Positions 1-10,623 of a stretch of 64,000 nt of DNA are shown here, piece by piece. Both the position numbers and the translations under genes were made by a program. The notes beneath the pieces are model-generated. The model was given only the letters and a program-made list of their open reading frames with translations. It ran no database searches and was not told the origin of the DNA. The stretch comes from Collimonas sp. PA-H2. GTDB lineage: Bacteria > Pseudomonadota > Gammaproteobacteria > Burkholderiales > Burkholderiaceae_D. The stretch spans positions 1,240,001 through 1,304,000 of the forward strand of contig NZ_PDBX01000001.1 of NCBI RefSeq assembly GCF_002564105.1, read 5' to 3'. Numbering within the stretch: the first letter of the stretch is position 1; the number at the start of each line of letters is the position of its first letter.

Positions 1-533
1 AGCAAGCCCTTGTAGGGCAATATCTTGCCGGCGCGCGAGCCGGCGTCGGCGGAAACGATCAGCTTCGGCGTGGCGTCGTCGATGCGGCTCGCCAGGCTGT
101 GCGAGGCAAAGCCGCCGAACACCACCGAATGGATGGCGCCGATGCGGGCGCAAGCCAGCATGGCGAAGGTTGCCTCGGCGATCATCGGCATGTAGAGCAG
201 CACGCGGTCGCCGCGGCCGACGCCGAGCGACTGCATGATGGCCGCGGTACGGTTGACTTCCGCATGCAGTTCGCGGAAGGAGTATGTCTTCTCTGTATTG
301 GTTTCAGTCGAAATTGCTATCAGCGCCGGCTGTTCGCCGCGCGTCGCTACCCAGCGGTCGACCGCGTTATGGCACAGGTTGGTGGTGCCGCCGACAAACC
401 ATCTGGCAAACGGCGGCCGGCTGTCGTCGAGCACTTGCGAGAATGGATGGTGCCAGTCGATCCGGCGCGCCTGCTCGGTCCAGAACGCTGACGGTTCATC
501 GATCGAGCGCTGGTAAAAGGTGGCGAAACTCAT
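1..533 (-). CDS. prpE: Propionate--CoA ligase PrpE (N-terminal part, cut by window edge)
   Basis: Reading leftward from the ATG at 531-533, about 177 codons remain open to the window edge. The N-terminus (MSFATFYQRSIDEPSAFW) and the following ACAS_N region, with a PPFARWFVGG stretch and the MPMIAEATFAMLACARIGAI segment, are typical of acetyl/propionyl-CoA synthetases. The family activates propionate to propionyl-CoA through an acyl-adenylate, feeding the 2-methylcitrate cycle. It lies downstream of prpD on the same strand with a 159-bp gap, which favours propionyl-CoA over acetyl-CoA synthetase. The AMP-binding motifs and the catalytic C-terminal domain lie outside the window, so specificity cannot be read from residues. 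Confidence 0.85.
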   Translation of the reverse strand, partial: MSFATFYQRSIDEPSAFWTEQARRIDWHHPFSQVLDDSRPPFARWFVGGTTNLCHNAVDRWVATRGEQPALIAISTETNTEKTYSFRELHAEVNRTAAIMQSLGVGRGDRVLLYMPMIAEATFAMLACARIGAIHSVVFGGFASHSLASRIDDATPKLIVSADAGSRAGKILPYKGL

Positions 534-692
534 GCTGTCTCCTCGTTTTTTTAAAAATCGTCGGGTGGGGAAATCTTGCCCACACATTGCCGAAATTACG
601 CGTCGGCACTGCTGCCCACACTACGCCTCTGCGGGCGCCCTCGTACAAATAAGTGCAAATAAAATTGCGCCCCGCTCTGACCGGCGCAATTT

Positions 693-2144
693 TCAGATCA
701 CATACAAGTCGACATATTCATTGACCGCCATGTCTTCCAGTTTTTTCTGATCCAGCGAGACGTCCAGGATCTTTTGTTGCTGCTTGAGCGACAACTGGCG
801 CGCCAGGTTGATCTTGAACTTGGCTTCCAGCAGCGGGATACCCTCCTTGCGGCGGCGTGCGTGGCCGATCGGATATTCGACCACCACTTCCTTCAGCTTC
901 TTGCCACCCTTGAATTCCACTGTCAGCGCGTTGGCGATAGAACGCTTCTTCGGATCGTGGTAATCCTTGGTGAAAACCTGGTCTTCAACGCAGACGATCT
1001 TGTCGCGCAAGACGTCGATACGTTTGTCGGCGGCGATCTTGTCTTCATAATCGGCGGCAGTCAAGCGGCCAAAAATCAGCGGCAGCGCCACCATGTACTG
1101 GATGCAGTGATCGCGGTCGGCCGGATTGTCGAGCGGTCCCTTCTTGTCGATGATACGGATGCAGGCTTCGTGGGTGCGGATGGTGATCTTCTTGATGTCG
1201 TCCACCGACAGGCCGGCCTTGGCCAGCTCCGCGTGCAGGATCATGGCCGCCTCCACCGCGGTTTGCGCATGGAATTCGGCCGGGTAGGAAATCTTGAACA
1301 GCACGTTTTCCATCACATACGATGCATATTTGCGCTGGAACTTGAATGGCTGGCCTTTGAACAGAACATCGTAGAAGCCCCAGGTCTTGACGCTCAGCAC
1401 CGATGGATAACCCATTTCGCCGCTCTTGGCGATCAGCGCCAGGCGCACTGCGCGCGAAGTCGCATCGCCGGCCGCCCAGGATTTGCGCGAACCGGTATTC
1501 GGCGCGTGGCGGTAGGTGCGCAGCGGCTGGCCGTCGACCCAGGCCAGCGATACCGCATTGAGGATTTCTTCGCGGGTCAGACCCAGCATTTCGGCCACCA
1601 CCGCAGTCGAGGCGACCTTGACCAGCACCACGTGGTCGAGGCCGACCTTGTTGAAGGAATTTTCCAGGGCGATACAGCCCTGGATTTCGTGCGCCTTGAT
1701 CATCGCGGTCAGCACGTCTTTCATCGTCAGCGGCTTCTTGCCGGCGGCGATGGCGTTGCGCGACAGCCAGTCGGCAGTCGCCAGGATGCCGCCCAGATTA
1801 TCCGACGGATGCCCCCATTCGGCTGCCAGCCAGGTGTCGTTGAAGTCTAGCCAGCGGATCATTGCGCCGATATTGAAGGCAGCCTGGATCGGATCGAGCT
1901 GGAACTGCGTGCCTGGCACTTTGGCGCCGTTAGGCACCACGGTGCCGGGGATGATCGGGCCCATCAGCTTTTTGCAAGCGGGATATTCCAAGGCTTCCAG
2001 GCCACAGCCAAGGGTATCGATCAGACAGTTGCGCGCGGTGTCGTACGCCACTTTGGAAGTGATCTTGTATTTGCTCACGTAGTCGACGATGTCGACCAGC
2101 ACCTTGTCGTATTTCGGGCGGACGTTGGAGATGGGAGCCGACAT
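693..2144 (-). CDS. prpD: 2-Methylcitrate dehydratase PrpD
   Basis: 483 aa, the normal length for the MmgE/PrpD family. PrpD dehydrates (2S,3S)-2-methylcitrate to 2-methyl-cis-aconitate in propionate catabolism in the cytoplasm. The family core is present, including [18 protein letters not shown] near residue 100 and [17 protein letters not shown] further on. An in-frame ATG lies 27 bp upstream, but the start at 2144 ([13 protein letters not shown]) has a good AAGGA ribosome site and matches the family N-terminus. prpE follows on the same strand. prpB, prpC and a PrpR regulator are not in this window, so the locus is either split or continues to the left. Confidence 0.92.
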   Translation of the reverse strand: MSAPISNVRPKYDKVLVDIVDYVSKYKITSKVAYDTARNCLIDTLGCGLEALEYPACKKLMGPIIPGTVVPNGAKVPGTQFQLDPIQAAFNIGAMIRWLDFNDTWLAAEWGHPSDNLGGILATADWLSRNAIAAGKKPLTMKDVLTAMIKAHEIQGCIALENSFNKVGLDHVVLVKVASTAVVAEMLGLTREEILNAVSLAWVDGQPLRTYRHAPNTGSRKSWAAGDATSRAVRLALIAKSGEMGYPSVLSVKTWGFYDVLFKGQPFKFQRKYASYVMENVLFKISYPAEFHAQTAVEAAMILHAELAKAGLSVDDIKKITIRTHEACIRIIDKKGPLDNPADRDHCIQYMVALPLIFGRLTAADYEDKIAADKRIDVLRDKIVCVEDQVFTKDYHDPKKRSIANALTVEFKGGKKLKEVVVEYPIGHARRRKEGIPLLEAKFKINLARQLSLKQQQKILDVSLDQKKLEDMAVNEYVDLYVI

Positions 2145-2237
2145 TATTTTCCTTGAAGTAAAAATCAACACGGAAAACCAGGAACCGCAATGCTTCTATT
2201 TGTACTCTCAACTCGAACGTTTTGCCCGTTCAGGCAA

Positions 2238-2633
2238 TCAGCGCAGCTTGCATTCGTTCGCCAGCTGCTGGCCAAGCTTGGAATTGAGCAACATCGACTT
2301 GGCCGGGATCTGTATCCATACCAGGCCGCTGGCCTGGTCTTCCAGGCGCACCGCGCCGGTGGTGGTGCTGACCGTGGTCATCGGATAGCTGCGGCCTTTC
2401 CAGCTGAGCTTGACGGCGCCATCGGTGCCGCTGGCGAGATCAACCCGGTTTCCCAGCTCGCAGTAGAAATTACCGGTCAGCAGATTCGCTGCCGGCGCCG
2501 GCTTGAGCAGGTTCGGCAAGGCCGGTTCCGGCTTGGTTTCGGCCAGCGGCACACTGGAGCCGCAAGCGGCCAGCAAGGCTGTGAGCGTCAGGGCGGAGGC
2601 AATACGGTAATTCAGGTAGTTACGAGCGATCAT
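2238..2633 (-). CDS. Lipoprotein with MliC-like (lysozyme inhibitor) domain
   Basis: 131 aa. The N-terminus is a lipoprotein signal peptide ending in the lipobox LLAAC (Cys at about residue 24), so the protein should be anchored in the outer membrane. The C-terminal part, with FYCELGNRVDL followed by VKLSWKGRSYPM and ends in ECKLR, resembles the MliC/PliC fold: a short beta barrel closed by two cysteines. That family inhibits C-type lysozyme in the periplasm. It sits alone on the minus strand between prpD and a long intergenic region. Assignment rests on the pattern of the short C-terminal domain and is moderate. Confidence 0.6.
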   Translation of the reverse strand: MIARNYLNYRIASALTLTALLAACGSSVPLAETKPEPALPNLLKPAPAANLLTGNFYCELGNRVDLASGTDGAVKLSWKGRSYPMTTVSTTTGAVRLEDQASGLVWIQIPAKSMLLNSKLGQQLANECKLR

Positions 2634-3100
2634 GTGGTCCCTGCCCTAAGGCAATTAGTAAGCATAGGCAACATCGCAGAAACGGCGACGCAGCCACCTG
2701 TTGGCTCGCTCACATGCCTGAATTGTCACTTTGACCACAAGCAGAATTTGCGTTTACCAATCGGGACAAATTTTAATGCTTCTGGACCCACATGATTCGT
2801 GGACGGACGAATAATCTTGTTATCGATGCGTTGCTCGATGATAGGCCCGCCAGTCAGAAGTGCATGCGATCTCGGCGCCGCGGCGCACAATACATGAAAA
2901 TCAGCTGCGCTGCCTTGTAGCCCCCCCCCAATTGAAGTAGAAGCCGCTATCTCATTTCAGCGTTTCCGGCTTCCTGCTTACGGATTTCCTTAATTCTGCG
3001 CATCTCCGCATTCTTTAATATGGGGCTGTATCTCCACGCCTGCTTGCGACTTGCGATTGATAGCGATCTATATCATAATTGACAAAGATGAGACATACCC
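2634..3100. promoter_or_regulatory. Intergenic region with promoter for the toxin/antitoxin pair
   Basis: 467 bp without a convincing gene. Just before the toxin gene there is a sigma-70-like promoter: TTGCGA at 3051-3056 and CATAAT at 3074-3079 with a 17-bp spacer. The rest has no repeat or RNA that I recognise, apart from a C-run near 2922-2930. Confidence 0.4.
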
Positions 3101-3442
3101 ATGCCCTATCTGCCGAACTACAAGAAACCCTTTTCCGCCTTTGTGAAGAAACAGCACAAGCCTTTCCAGGCTGTGATTGAAGATGAAACGCTACGGGTGT
3201 GCGCGAAGCCGGACATTGGCGAAGCCAAGAGCAGCGACTTGACGGGGATTTATGTCCATAAATTCAAACACAAGACGCAGGAGTATCTAATGGCCTATCA
3301 CGTTCCGGCTCAAAAAATGGGGAACAAGGCTGAACACCGGTCCCCTGATTTTCTATTCATCGATTTTTACAAGCTGGGCACGCACGAAAATTTCTACGAT
3401 GATCTCAAAGCTTATTTAAGAGCGAACGGATGGTACAAATGA
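3101..3442 (+). CDS. RelE/ParE-superfamily-like toxin
   Basis: 113 aa, basic in its first half. The central VHKFKHKTQEYLMAYHV and the closing IDFYKLGTHENFYDDLKAYL resemble a group of proteins usually annotated as type II toxin-antitoxin RelE/ParE-family toxins, which act as ribosome-dependent mRNA interferases or gyrase poisons. I cannot say which activity applies. The stop codon overlaps the next ATG in an ATGA arrangement, so the pair is translationally coupled. The toxin gene comes first, which is the reverse of classical relBE order but common in higBA-type modules. Confidence 0.6.
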   Translation: MPYLPNYKKPFSAFVKKQHKPFQAVIEDETLRVCAKPDIGEAKSSDLTGIYVHKFKHKTQEYLMAYHVPAQKMGNKAEHRSPDFLFIDFYKLGTHENFYDDLKAYLRANGWYK

Positions 3443-3756
3443 CACTGACAGCTGAAACACTTTTCATCAGCTTGCAGCAAATGTCCTCGCATGAACGGGA
3501 AAAATTCTTCTCGCTGATTGCCAGACGAGCCTTCTCCAGCGGAGACAATCTCAGCCATGCCGAACTGTTCGGGCACTTGCAGGGGAGCGAATTCACAGTG
3601 GATGAGGCCGCGGAATATCTAGGCGTATCTATCGCGACATTTCGCCGCTACTGCAAACAAGGAAAAGTCGCCGCTTCATCCATCGTTGGCACATCGCATC
3701 TTTATCCTCTTGCAGCGCTACGGGAGCTGAAACGCGCACTGCGTATAGTGAAATAA
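3439..3756 (+). CDS. Excisionase/MerR-like HTH antitoxin
   Basis: 105 aa when started at the ATG at 3439 that overlaps the toxin stop; an ATG at 3430 is also in frame. The C-terminal half carries a winged-helix DNA-binding motif of the excisionase/MerR type (FTVDEAAEYLGVSIATFRRY, followed by a wing ending LYPLAALREL). The N-terminal half (SHEREKFFSLIARRAF) is helical and could bind the toxin. Role as an autoregulating antitoxin is inferred from the coupling and the DNA-binding domain. Confidence 0.6.
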   Translation: MTLTAETLFISLQQMSSHEREKFFSLIARRAFSSGDNLSHAELFGHLQGSEFTVDEAAEYLGVSIATFRRYCKQGKVAASSIVGTSHLYPLAALRELKRALRIVK

Positions 3757-3788
3757 AAATCACTGTACGCTGGCGCGCGTCCCTATCC

Positions 3789-5315
<1,527 letters not shown>

Positions 5316-5396
5316 GATTTTTTCTCTATATGCCACGCTAAACACTTACCGGATATAAGCCGCTCGTTCTCGCCATCATGGCGATAAAAACAGACT

Positions 5397-6479
5397 TCAA
5401 GGCAGTGGTATAAGAATTCTGAAATCCGTGCATCCCGGCCGACTTTCGCATTCGATAACGCCCATGTGCTGCTGCACAAAGGTCTGCGCCAGCGTCAAGC
5501 CCAAGCCGCTGCCGCCGTCGCGTCCCGATACCAGCGGATAGAAAATGCGTTCCTGGATCTCGGCCGGAATGCCGGGTCCATTGTCGATGATATGCAAGTC
5601 TAGTGCCAGCCGGTAACGCACCTTGGCCAGCGTCACCTGGCGCACTACCCGGCTCTGGAAAATCAGCTCGGCGTCGCCGGCCTTGATGCGTTCGCTCAAG
5701 GCTTGCGCGGCGTTGTGGGCGATATTCAGGATGGCTTGTATCAGCTGTTCCTTGTCGCCGCGAAACTCCGGGATCGACAGGTCGTAATCGCGCTTGATGG
5801 CAAGCCCGCTGGGAAACTCGGCGACGATCAGGCTGCGCACCCGTTCGCACACTTCATGGATGTCGACATCGCCGACGATCTGCGCCAGCCGGTGCGGCGC
5901 CAGCAGGCGGTCCACCAGGGTCTGCAGGCGGTCCGCTTCCTTGATGATGACCTGGGTGTACTCGCGCAGCTCCTTGACGTGACGCTCCGGCAACTCCAGC
6001 TCCAGCAGCTGCGCCGCGCCGCGGATGCCGCCCAGCGGATTCTTGATTTCATGCGCCAGGTTGCGCACCAGCTCCTTGTTGACCTGGCTCTGGTCGATCA
6101 GGCGCTCTTCGCGCTCCAGCTTGAGCTGCTGCACGTTCTCGCGCAGCTCGATCAGCACCGGCATCTCGGGATTGTCGAGCGCAGTGACGATCGTGTCGAC
6201 CCACAGCGGTTCGCGCCCCACCCGCTCCAGGATCAGGTCCTGGCGCGAATCATCGAACTGGTGTTCCAGCGCCTGCCGGAAAATCGCCAGCAGCTGCTCG
6301 GGATTAAGGAACAGGTCAGACAAGGTTTGCTGCTTCAGCAAGCGGCAGGAACTCTCCAGCATGTTTTCCGCGGCGGCGTTGGCAAACACCAAGCGCGCAT
6401 GCGGATCCAGCACCAGCACGGCCGAAGCCAACAGATCCAGGCTGGCGAGCACGTTACGTTCGGCGGTTTTTATTGGCAT
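5397..6479 (-). CDS. ntrB: Nitrogen regulation sensor kinase NtrB
   Basis: 360 aa from the ATG at 6479, which has an AGGA site about 10 nt upstream. An N-terminal PAS domain (about 10-110) is followed by a HisKA dimerisation domain with the H box LAHEIKNPLGGIRG (His143) and an HATPase domain with DNGPGIP and GGSGLGLTLA. No membrane segment is present, as expected for the cytoplasmic GlnB-controlled kinase that phosphorylates or dephosphorylates NtrC. ntrC follows on the same strand. An upstream in-frame ATG at 6527 would add 16 residues with no homology. Confidence 0.95.
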   Translation of the reverse strand: MPIKTAERNVLASLDLLASAVLVLDPHARLVFANAAAENMLESSCRLLKQQTLSDLFLNPEQLLAIFRQALEHQFDDSRQDLILERVGREPLWVDTIVTALDNPEMPVLIELRENVQQLKLEREERLIDQSQVNKELVRNLAHEIKNPLGGIRGAAQLLELELPERHVKELREYTQVIIKEADRLQTLVDRLLAPHRLAQIVGDVDIHEVCERVRSLIVAEFPSGLAIKRDYDLSIPEFRGDKEQLIQAILNIAHNAAQALSERIKAGDAELIFQSRVVRQVTLAKVRYRLALDLHIIDNGPGIPAEIQERIFYPLVSGRDGGSGLGLTLAQTFVQQHMGVIECESRPGCTDFRILIPLP

Positions 6480-6702
6480 CCGGGCATCCTCATGAAAAGA
6501 CCTGGTTCCGACTGGCGCCGCGTGCAAGCAACGAGGCTGCAGGCAGCAAGGCGCATTGCGCTGCTGTCATGGGAAGTATCCTGGTGATTGAAATGGTGCA
6601 TTTTCCGAGCATAACAAGCTTTGTAAGCGATGTCGGTCTGTAATATGCCGGATTGCCACAATGTGGTGCATTCCAGCCCTGCTCTATCTTAAGCCGGATA
6701 GG

Positions 6703-6730
6703 CAAAAATAAAGGCCGCAATTGCGGCCTT
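6703..6730 (-). terminator. Rho-independent terminator after the DUF4124 gene
   Basis: AAGGCCGCAATTGCGGCCTT at 6711-6730 is a perfect palindrome. On the minus strand it is followed by a T-rich tract. It lies just downstream of the gene ending at 6765 and separates it from ntrB. Confidence 0.8.
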
Positions 6731-6764
6731 ATGCATTAAGCAAGGTTGATACCATGCGTCAGAA

Positions 6765-7283
6765 TTACTTGAGATTCGTCAGTTCCCGGTTGAGCGCGTC
6801 GATGTTTTTCTCGCTGCGCGAGATATCTTCCTTCATCGAAGCCACGCGGTCCTGGTACTTGGCGTAGTTCTTCTCGTTGCCCTGGCGCTCAGGCGTGCCG
6901 TCGTTGTAGTCTTTCTTGAGATTTTCCAGGCGCTGTTGCTCACTCCTCAACTCATCCTGCAAGATCTGGCGGCGATCGTTGTCGCGCGCCTTTTGTGTGC
7001 CGTTGTCCACTTTCGGGAAATCGGTCGGAGTCGATGCCGCCGGCTTGCTGGCGGTGCCTTCGCGCGGCGCCGGCTTGCTGCCGCCGCCAGACGAAGTCAC
7101 CGTCAGCGGCGGCAGGCTGACGCGCTTGCAGCCCTTGGTGTCGCCGGTATTCTTGTACTCCTTGACGCCGTTCTGGTCTACGCACAGAAACACTTCGCTT
7201 TGGGCATGAGCGACACTGCCAAGCATGCTGACGGCTGCCAGCAGCAGGAATCCCGGGGAAAAACGCAACATGAGACGCTTCAT
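6765..7283 (-). CDS. Secreted DUF4124-domain protein with coiled-coil tail
   Basis: 172 aa from the ATG at 7283. Residues 1-22 form a Sec signal peptide (hydrophobic LLLAAVSMLG, cleavage after AHA). A short DUF4124 segment follows (VFLCVDQNGVKEYKNTGDTKGCKRV), then a Pro/Ser/Gly-rich linker, then a charged helix from about residue 95 to the end that is probably a coiled coil. Function of DUF4124 proteins is unknown. It is framed by terminators on both sides, so although it lies between glnA and ntrBC it appears to be its own transcription unit. Confidence 0.75.
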   Translation of the reverse strand: MKRLMLRFSPGFLLLAAVSMLGSVAHAQSEVFLCVDQNGVKEYKNTGDTKGCKRVSLPPLTVTSSGGGSKPAPREGTASKPAASTPTDFPKVDNGTQKARDNDRRQILQDELRSEQQRLENLKKDYNDGTPERQGNEKNYAKYQDRVASMKEDISRSEKNIDALNRELTNLK

Positions 7284-7392
7284 AGTTATTCTTCGCAATT
7301 CAATGGAGTCGCTAGTTTATGTCAAGAAACTTCCAATGACAAACCATCCTACATATTATTACTTATGACGGGAATATGGAAAAAGCAAGCAC

Positions 7393-7430
7393 ATAAAAAA
7401 AGGACAGGAAAAATCTCCTGTCCTTTTTAT
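7393..7430 (-). terminator. Rho-independent terminator downstream of glnA
   Basis: Stem AGGACAGGA (7401-7409) pairs with TCCTGTCCT (7416-7424). A-run and T-run on either side make it work in both directions. It lies 60 bp past the glnA stop. Confidence 0.85.
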
Positions 7431-7485
7431 CTTGCCGGCCAGCCCTGCAATGCGCAAGACCGGCCATCAGGATTTACGTATCGAC

Positions 7486-8901
7486 TTATACCGAATAGTA
7501 CATGTCAAATTCGATCGGGTGAGTCGTCATGCGGTAGCGTTGAACTTCTTGCATCTTCAGATCCAGGTAAGCATCGATCATGCTGTCGCTGAATACGCCG
7601 CCGCGGGTCAGGAACTCGCGATCCTTGTCCAGCGCTTCCAGTGCTTCTTCCAGCGAAGCGCAAACGGTAGGGATCAGTTTGTCTTCTTCCGGCGGCAGAT
7701 GGTACAAGTCCTTCGATGCTGCTTCGCCTGGATGGATCTTGTTCTGCACGCCGTCCAGACCTGCCATCAGCAAGGCTGCAAAGCACAGGTACGGGTTAGC
7801 CAGCGGATCCGGGAAACGGGTTTCGATGCGGCGGCCCTTTGGATTCGCCACATGCGGGATACGGATCGAAGCCGAACGGTTACGTGCCGAGTAAGCCAGC
7901 TTGACCGGTGCTTCATAGCCTGGCACCAGGCGCTTGTACGAGTTGGTGCCTGGGTTGGTGATCGCGTTCAGCGCCTTGGCGTGCTTGATGATGCCGCCGA
8001 TGTAGAACAGCGCGAATTCGGACAGGCCGGCATAGCCGTCGCCAGCGAACAGGTTCTTGCCGTCTTTCCATACCGATTGGTGCACGTGCATGCCGGAACC
8101 GTTGTCGCCAACGATAGGCTTAGGCATGAAAGTCGCTGTCTTGCCGTAGGTGTGGGCCACGTTCCAGACTACGTATTTCAGGTTCTGGGTCCAGTCAGCG
8201 CGCTCAACCAGGGTCGAGAACTTGGTGCCGATTTCGTTCTGGCCAGCGCCGGCCACTTCGTGGTGATGCACTTCAACCGGGATGCCCAGCGATTCCAGGA
8301 TCAGGCACATTTCCGAACGCATGTCCTGGAAACTGTCGACCGGTGGTACTGGGAAATAACCGCCCTTGACGGTTGGACGATGGCCGGTGTTGCCGCCTTC
8401 GAGCTTGGCGCCGGTGCTCCACGATGCTTCTTCGGAACCGATCTTGACGAAGCAGCCCGACATGTCGGCGCCCCAGCGGACGTCGTCGAAAATGAAGAAT
8501 TCTGGTTCTGGACCGAAGTAGGCGGTGTCGCCCAGGCCGGACGATTTCAGGTAGGCTTCGGCGCGCTTGGCGATCGAACGCGGGTCGCGGTCGTAGCCCT
8601 TGCCGTCGGATGGCTCGATGACGTCACATTGCATGAACAATGTGGTTTCTTCCATGAACGGATCGATGTTCGCTGTATTAGGATCCGGCATCAGCAACAT
8701 GTCGGAAGCTTCAATACCCTTCCAGCCAGCAATAGAAGAACCGTCGAATGCATGACCCGATTCGAATTTGTCGATATCGAAATGAGAGACCGGGACAGTT
8801 ACGTGCTGTTCCTTGCCTTTGGTGTCAGCGAAGCGAAAATCAACGAATTTGACTTCGTTGTCTTTTGCCATTTTCAAGACTTCTGCGGCCGTCATTGCCA
8901 T
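7486..8901 (-). CDS. glnA: Glutamine synthetase type I
   Basis: 471 aa, full length for bacterial GSI. It joins ammonia to glutamate with ATP and is the entry point of ammonium assimilation. Visible landmarks are the N-terminal beta-grasp region ([16 protein letters not shown]), the catalytic core with [11 protein letters not shown] and [10 protein letters not shown], and DLYHLPPEE near the end, where Tyr400 is the expected GlnE adenylylation site. The start has a strong AGGAG site five bases upstream. Promoter elements for sigma-54 and NtrC lie upstream, fitting control by the ntrBC pair encoded just downstream. Confidence 0.97.
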   Translation of the reverse strand: MAMTAAEVLKMAKDNEVKFVDFRFADTKGKEQHVTVPVSHFDIDKFESGHAFDGSSIAGWKGIEASDMLLMPDPNTANIDPFMEETTLFMQCDVIEPSDGKGYDRDPRSIAKRAEAYLKSSGLGDTAYFGPEPEFFIFDDVRWGADMSGCFVKIGSEEASWSTGAKLEGGNTGHRPTVKGGYFPVPPVDSFQDMRSEMCLILESLGIPVEVHHHEVAGAGQNEIGTKFSTLVERADWTQNLKYVVWNVAHTYGKTATFMPKPIVGDNGSGMHVHQSVWKDGKNLFAGDGYAGLSEFALFYIGGIIKHAKALNAITNPGTNSYKRLVPGYEAPVKLAYSARNRSASIRIPHVANPKGRRIETRFPDPLANPYLCFAALLMAGLDGVQNKIHPGEAASKDLYHLPPEEDKLIPTVCASLEEALEALDKDREFLTRGGVFSDSMIDAYLDLKMQEVQRYRMTTHPIEFDMYYSV

Positions 8902-9062
8902 GTGAATCTCCTAAGGAATATGAAAATATTGCGAATTGAATTGTGCGCACCGGTCCAGGATCTGTTGCGCGCAAACTCAGCGTCGCAGTAACATCATGAA
9001 CAGGTAGTGAGAAACTATGACCGGACAGCAACTCGGTACGACCAGAACTCAGGCAGGATGAT

Positions 9063-9078
9063 AGCAGAATCCATGCCA
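9063..9078 (-). promoter_or_regulatory. Sigma-54 (RpoN) promoter of glnA
   Basis: On the minus strand the sequence reads TGGCATGGATTCTGCT. It matches the -24/-12 consensus TGGCACG-N4-TTGCW at all but two positions, with GG and GC exactly 10 bases apart. It faces glnA and would give a leader of about 150 nt. Confidence 0.75.
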
Positions 9079-9215
9079 CCATCCTTTCACGAAACGGCCC
9101 ATAGTCGGTATTGTAATTTGCTTGTCCGGAAGGCTGAATTCATCGCTTTTGAGGCCACTTGGCCGTATCGTTGCGACAAAGACAAGTCACCACATCGGTG
9201 CGAGGCCTCGCAACA

Positions 9216-9270
9216 GCACTATTTTTGTGCAAATATTGCGATGTGTTGTTATTTTGTTCGATTTTGGTGC
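9216..9270. promoter_or_regulatory. Two candidate NtrC enhancer boxes upstream of glnA
   Basis: GCACTATTTTTGTGC at 9216-9230 is the NtrC dyad GCAC-N7-GTGC. A second, half-degenerate copy, TGTTCGATTTTGGTGCA, lies at 9255-9271. They lie about 140-200 bp upstream of the sigma-54 promoter, the usual enhancer distance. Confidence 0.6.
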
Positions 9271-9327
9271 AAACAGATAGTAATTAAATCGAATACTTGA
9301 TAAACCCACAATTTCAGGAGAAACATC

Positions 9328-9792
9328 ATGGCCACCAGCAGCGAACTCCTCACCACCGCCAGGCAGCGCGGCCAGAATGAGCAACTCCCCTACGCCGGCG
9401 CGGTGACGCCGGGCGAGGCTTTCGCCTTGCTGGAAGCGGAACCCGCCACGATCCTGGTGGATGTGCGCACCAATGCCGAGCGCGACTGGGTCGGCCGTGT
9501 CGCGATCCAGAACGCGCAGCATGCAGCGGTGCAATGGTCGCAGTATCCGGGCGGTGTGCAAAATCCGGATTTCCTGGCGCAACTGGCGCAGATCGCGGAA
9601 AAGGGCACACCGCTGCTGTTCCTGTGCCGCTCCGGCGTGCGTTCGCAACATGCGGCCAAGCTGGCGACCGAACATGGCTACAGCAACTGCTTCAATATCC
9701 TGGAAGGCTTCGAGGGTGACAAGGACAATAACGGCCATCGCAAGAACGTCAACGGCTGGTGCAAGGCCGGCTTGCCCTGGATGGGTGCTTAG
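9328..9792 (+). CDS. Rhodanese-domain sulfurtransferase
   Basis: 154 aa, one rhodanese domain. The fold starts at VTPGEAFALLE, has the substrate-site LVDVRTNAER, and the active-site loop CRSGVRS with Cys100 as the persulfide-forming residue. Such single-domain proteins move sulfane sulfur to acceptors in the cytoplasm; the acceptor here is unknown. It has a clear AGGAG-type ribosome site and reads away from glnA, so its promoter shares the glnA upstream region. Confidence 0.85.
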   Translation: MATSSELLTTARQRGQNEQLPYAGAVTPGEAFALLEAEPATILVDVRTNAERDWVGRVAIQNAQHAAVQWSQYPGGVQNPDFLAQLAQIAEKGTPLLFLCRSGVRSQHAAKLATEHGYSNCFNILEGFEGDKDNNGHRKNVNGWCKAGLPWMGA

Positions 9793-9865
9793 CGACAACC
9801 CTATTCCGACATTGGCGCCCCCAGGCTACGCCCCCCGGTCTAGGCGACGCCGCCTATGCGGCCCA

Positions 9866-9941
9866 GTCATTTCCGCGAACGCGGGAATCCAAATTACTGA
9901 CTATGGCAATAAAAATGGATCCCCGCGTTCGCGGGGATGAC
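9866..9941. repeat. Palindromic intergenic repeat (GTCAT...ATGAC type)
   Basis: Left arm GTCATTTCCGCGAACGCGGG and right arm CCCCGCGTTCGCGGGGATGAC are inverted relative to each other around a 25-bp centre, and each arm contains its own small palindrome. This resembles the REP-like, hairpin-forming repeats that are common between genes in betaproteobacteria. It lies between the convergent rhodanese and GNAT genes. Confidence 0.7.
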
Positions 9942-9978
9942 GGCGTTATGAGAGATTGCCTTACGCAATGGAGTCGGC

Positions 9979-10479
9979 CTAAGATGCTTGCAAGGCCAGG
10001 ATGCGGTTCTCGTACTTCTGCTCTTCAAACTCGTGCCAGGTCATGCCGATGTCGGCGAAACCGTAGGCCTTGTAGAAACCCAGTGCCCGGGCATTGCCGG
10101 CCCACGCCGTCAGCCACAGTCGCGCGCCGGCGTTCTGTATAGCGTGGTCCAGCAGCGCGCGGCCGATGCCGCGGCCGTGAAAGTGTTCCTGTACATAGAG
10201 TGTGTCGACCTCGACGCCACCGTAATTTTCAGCCGCGCAGGGCGAGTCCAGATCGAGCAGGATGTAGCCCAGCACATTTTCTTCGTCGACGTCGACGAAC
10301 AGACGGTAGTCGGGATCGCCAATAAGGTCGTGGAAATAGGCGGGCGTAAAGGTCGACAGCACTTCGCGCGCAAGGTCATCGCTGACGCCTTCCGTTGCGT
10401 AGGTGTGCAGCCAGACTTGTATCGACAAGGCGGTCAGGCTCATGCAATCGGCGGCTGTGGCGTCGCGAATCAAATTCAT
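9979..10479 (-). CDS. GNAT family N-acetyltransferase
   Basis: 166 aa from the ATG at 10479 (MNLIRDATAADC). The acetyl-CoA binding motif is present as VQEHFHGRGIGRALLDHA, followed by the conserved LWLTAWAGNARALGFYKAYGF. These define an acetyltransferase fold; the substrate cannot be told from sequence. An ATG 60 bp upstream would add a low-complexity extension lacking family similarity, so the shorter form is preferred. The gene stands alone on its strand. Confidence 0.8.
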   Translation of the reverse strand: MNLIRDATAADCMSLTALSIQVWLHTYATEGVSDDLAREVLSTFTPAYFHDLIGDPDYRLFVDVDEENVLGYILLDLDSPCAAENYGGVEVDTLYVQEHFHGRGIGRALLDHAIQNAGARLWLTAWAGNARALGFYKAYGFADIGMTWHEFEEQKYENRILALQAS

Positions 10480-10623
10480 CTCCTTAGTGTTGTGTCGTGC
10501 GCCGCCGGCCATCGGCGACGGCGCGTCCGGCGCCTGCAACTAATCGCAGCTGATGACAGTCTACTATCGCTCAGCGACAGTGGCAGCCTGCACAGTCATC
10601 AATGTCTTATCACCGGAAAACGC

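Noticed and set aside
774..1850. 358-codon plus-strand ORF opposite prpD
   Set aside because: Shadow of prpD, with His/Gln/Arg-rich composition typical of antisense reading in GC-rich DNA.
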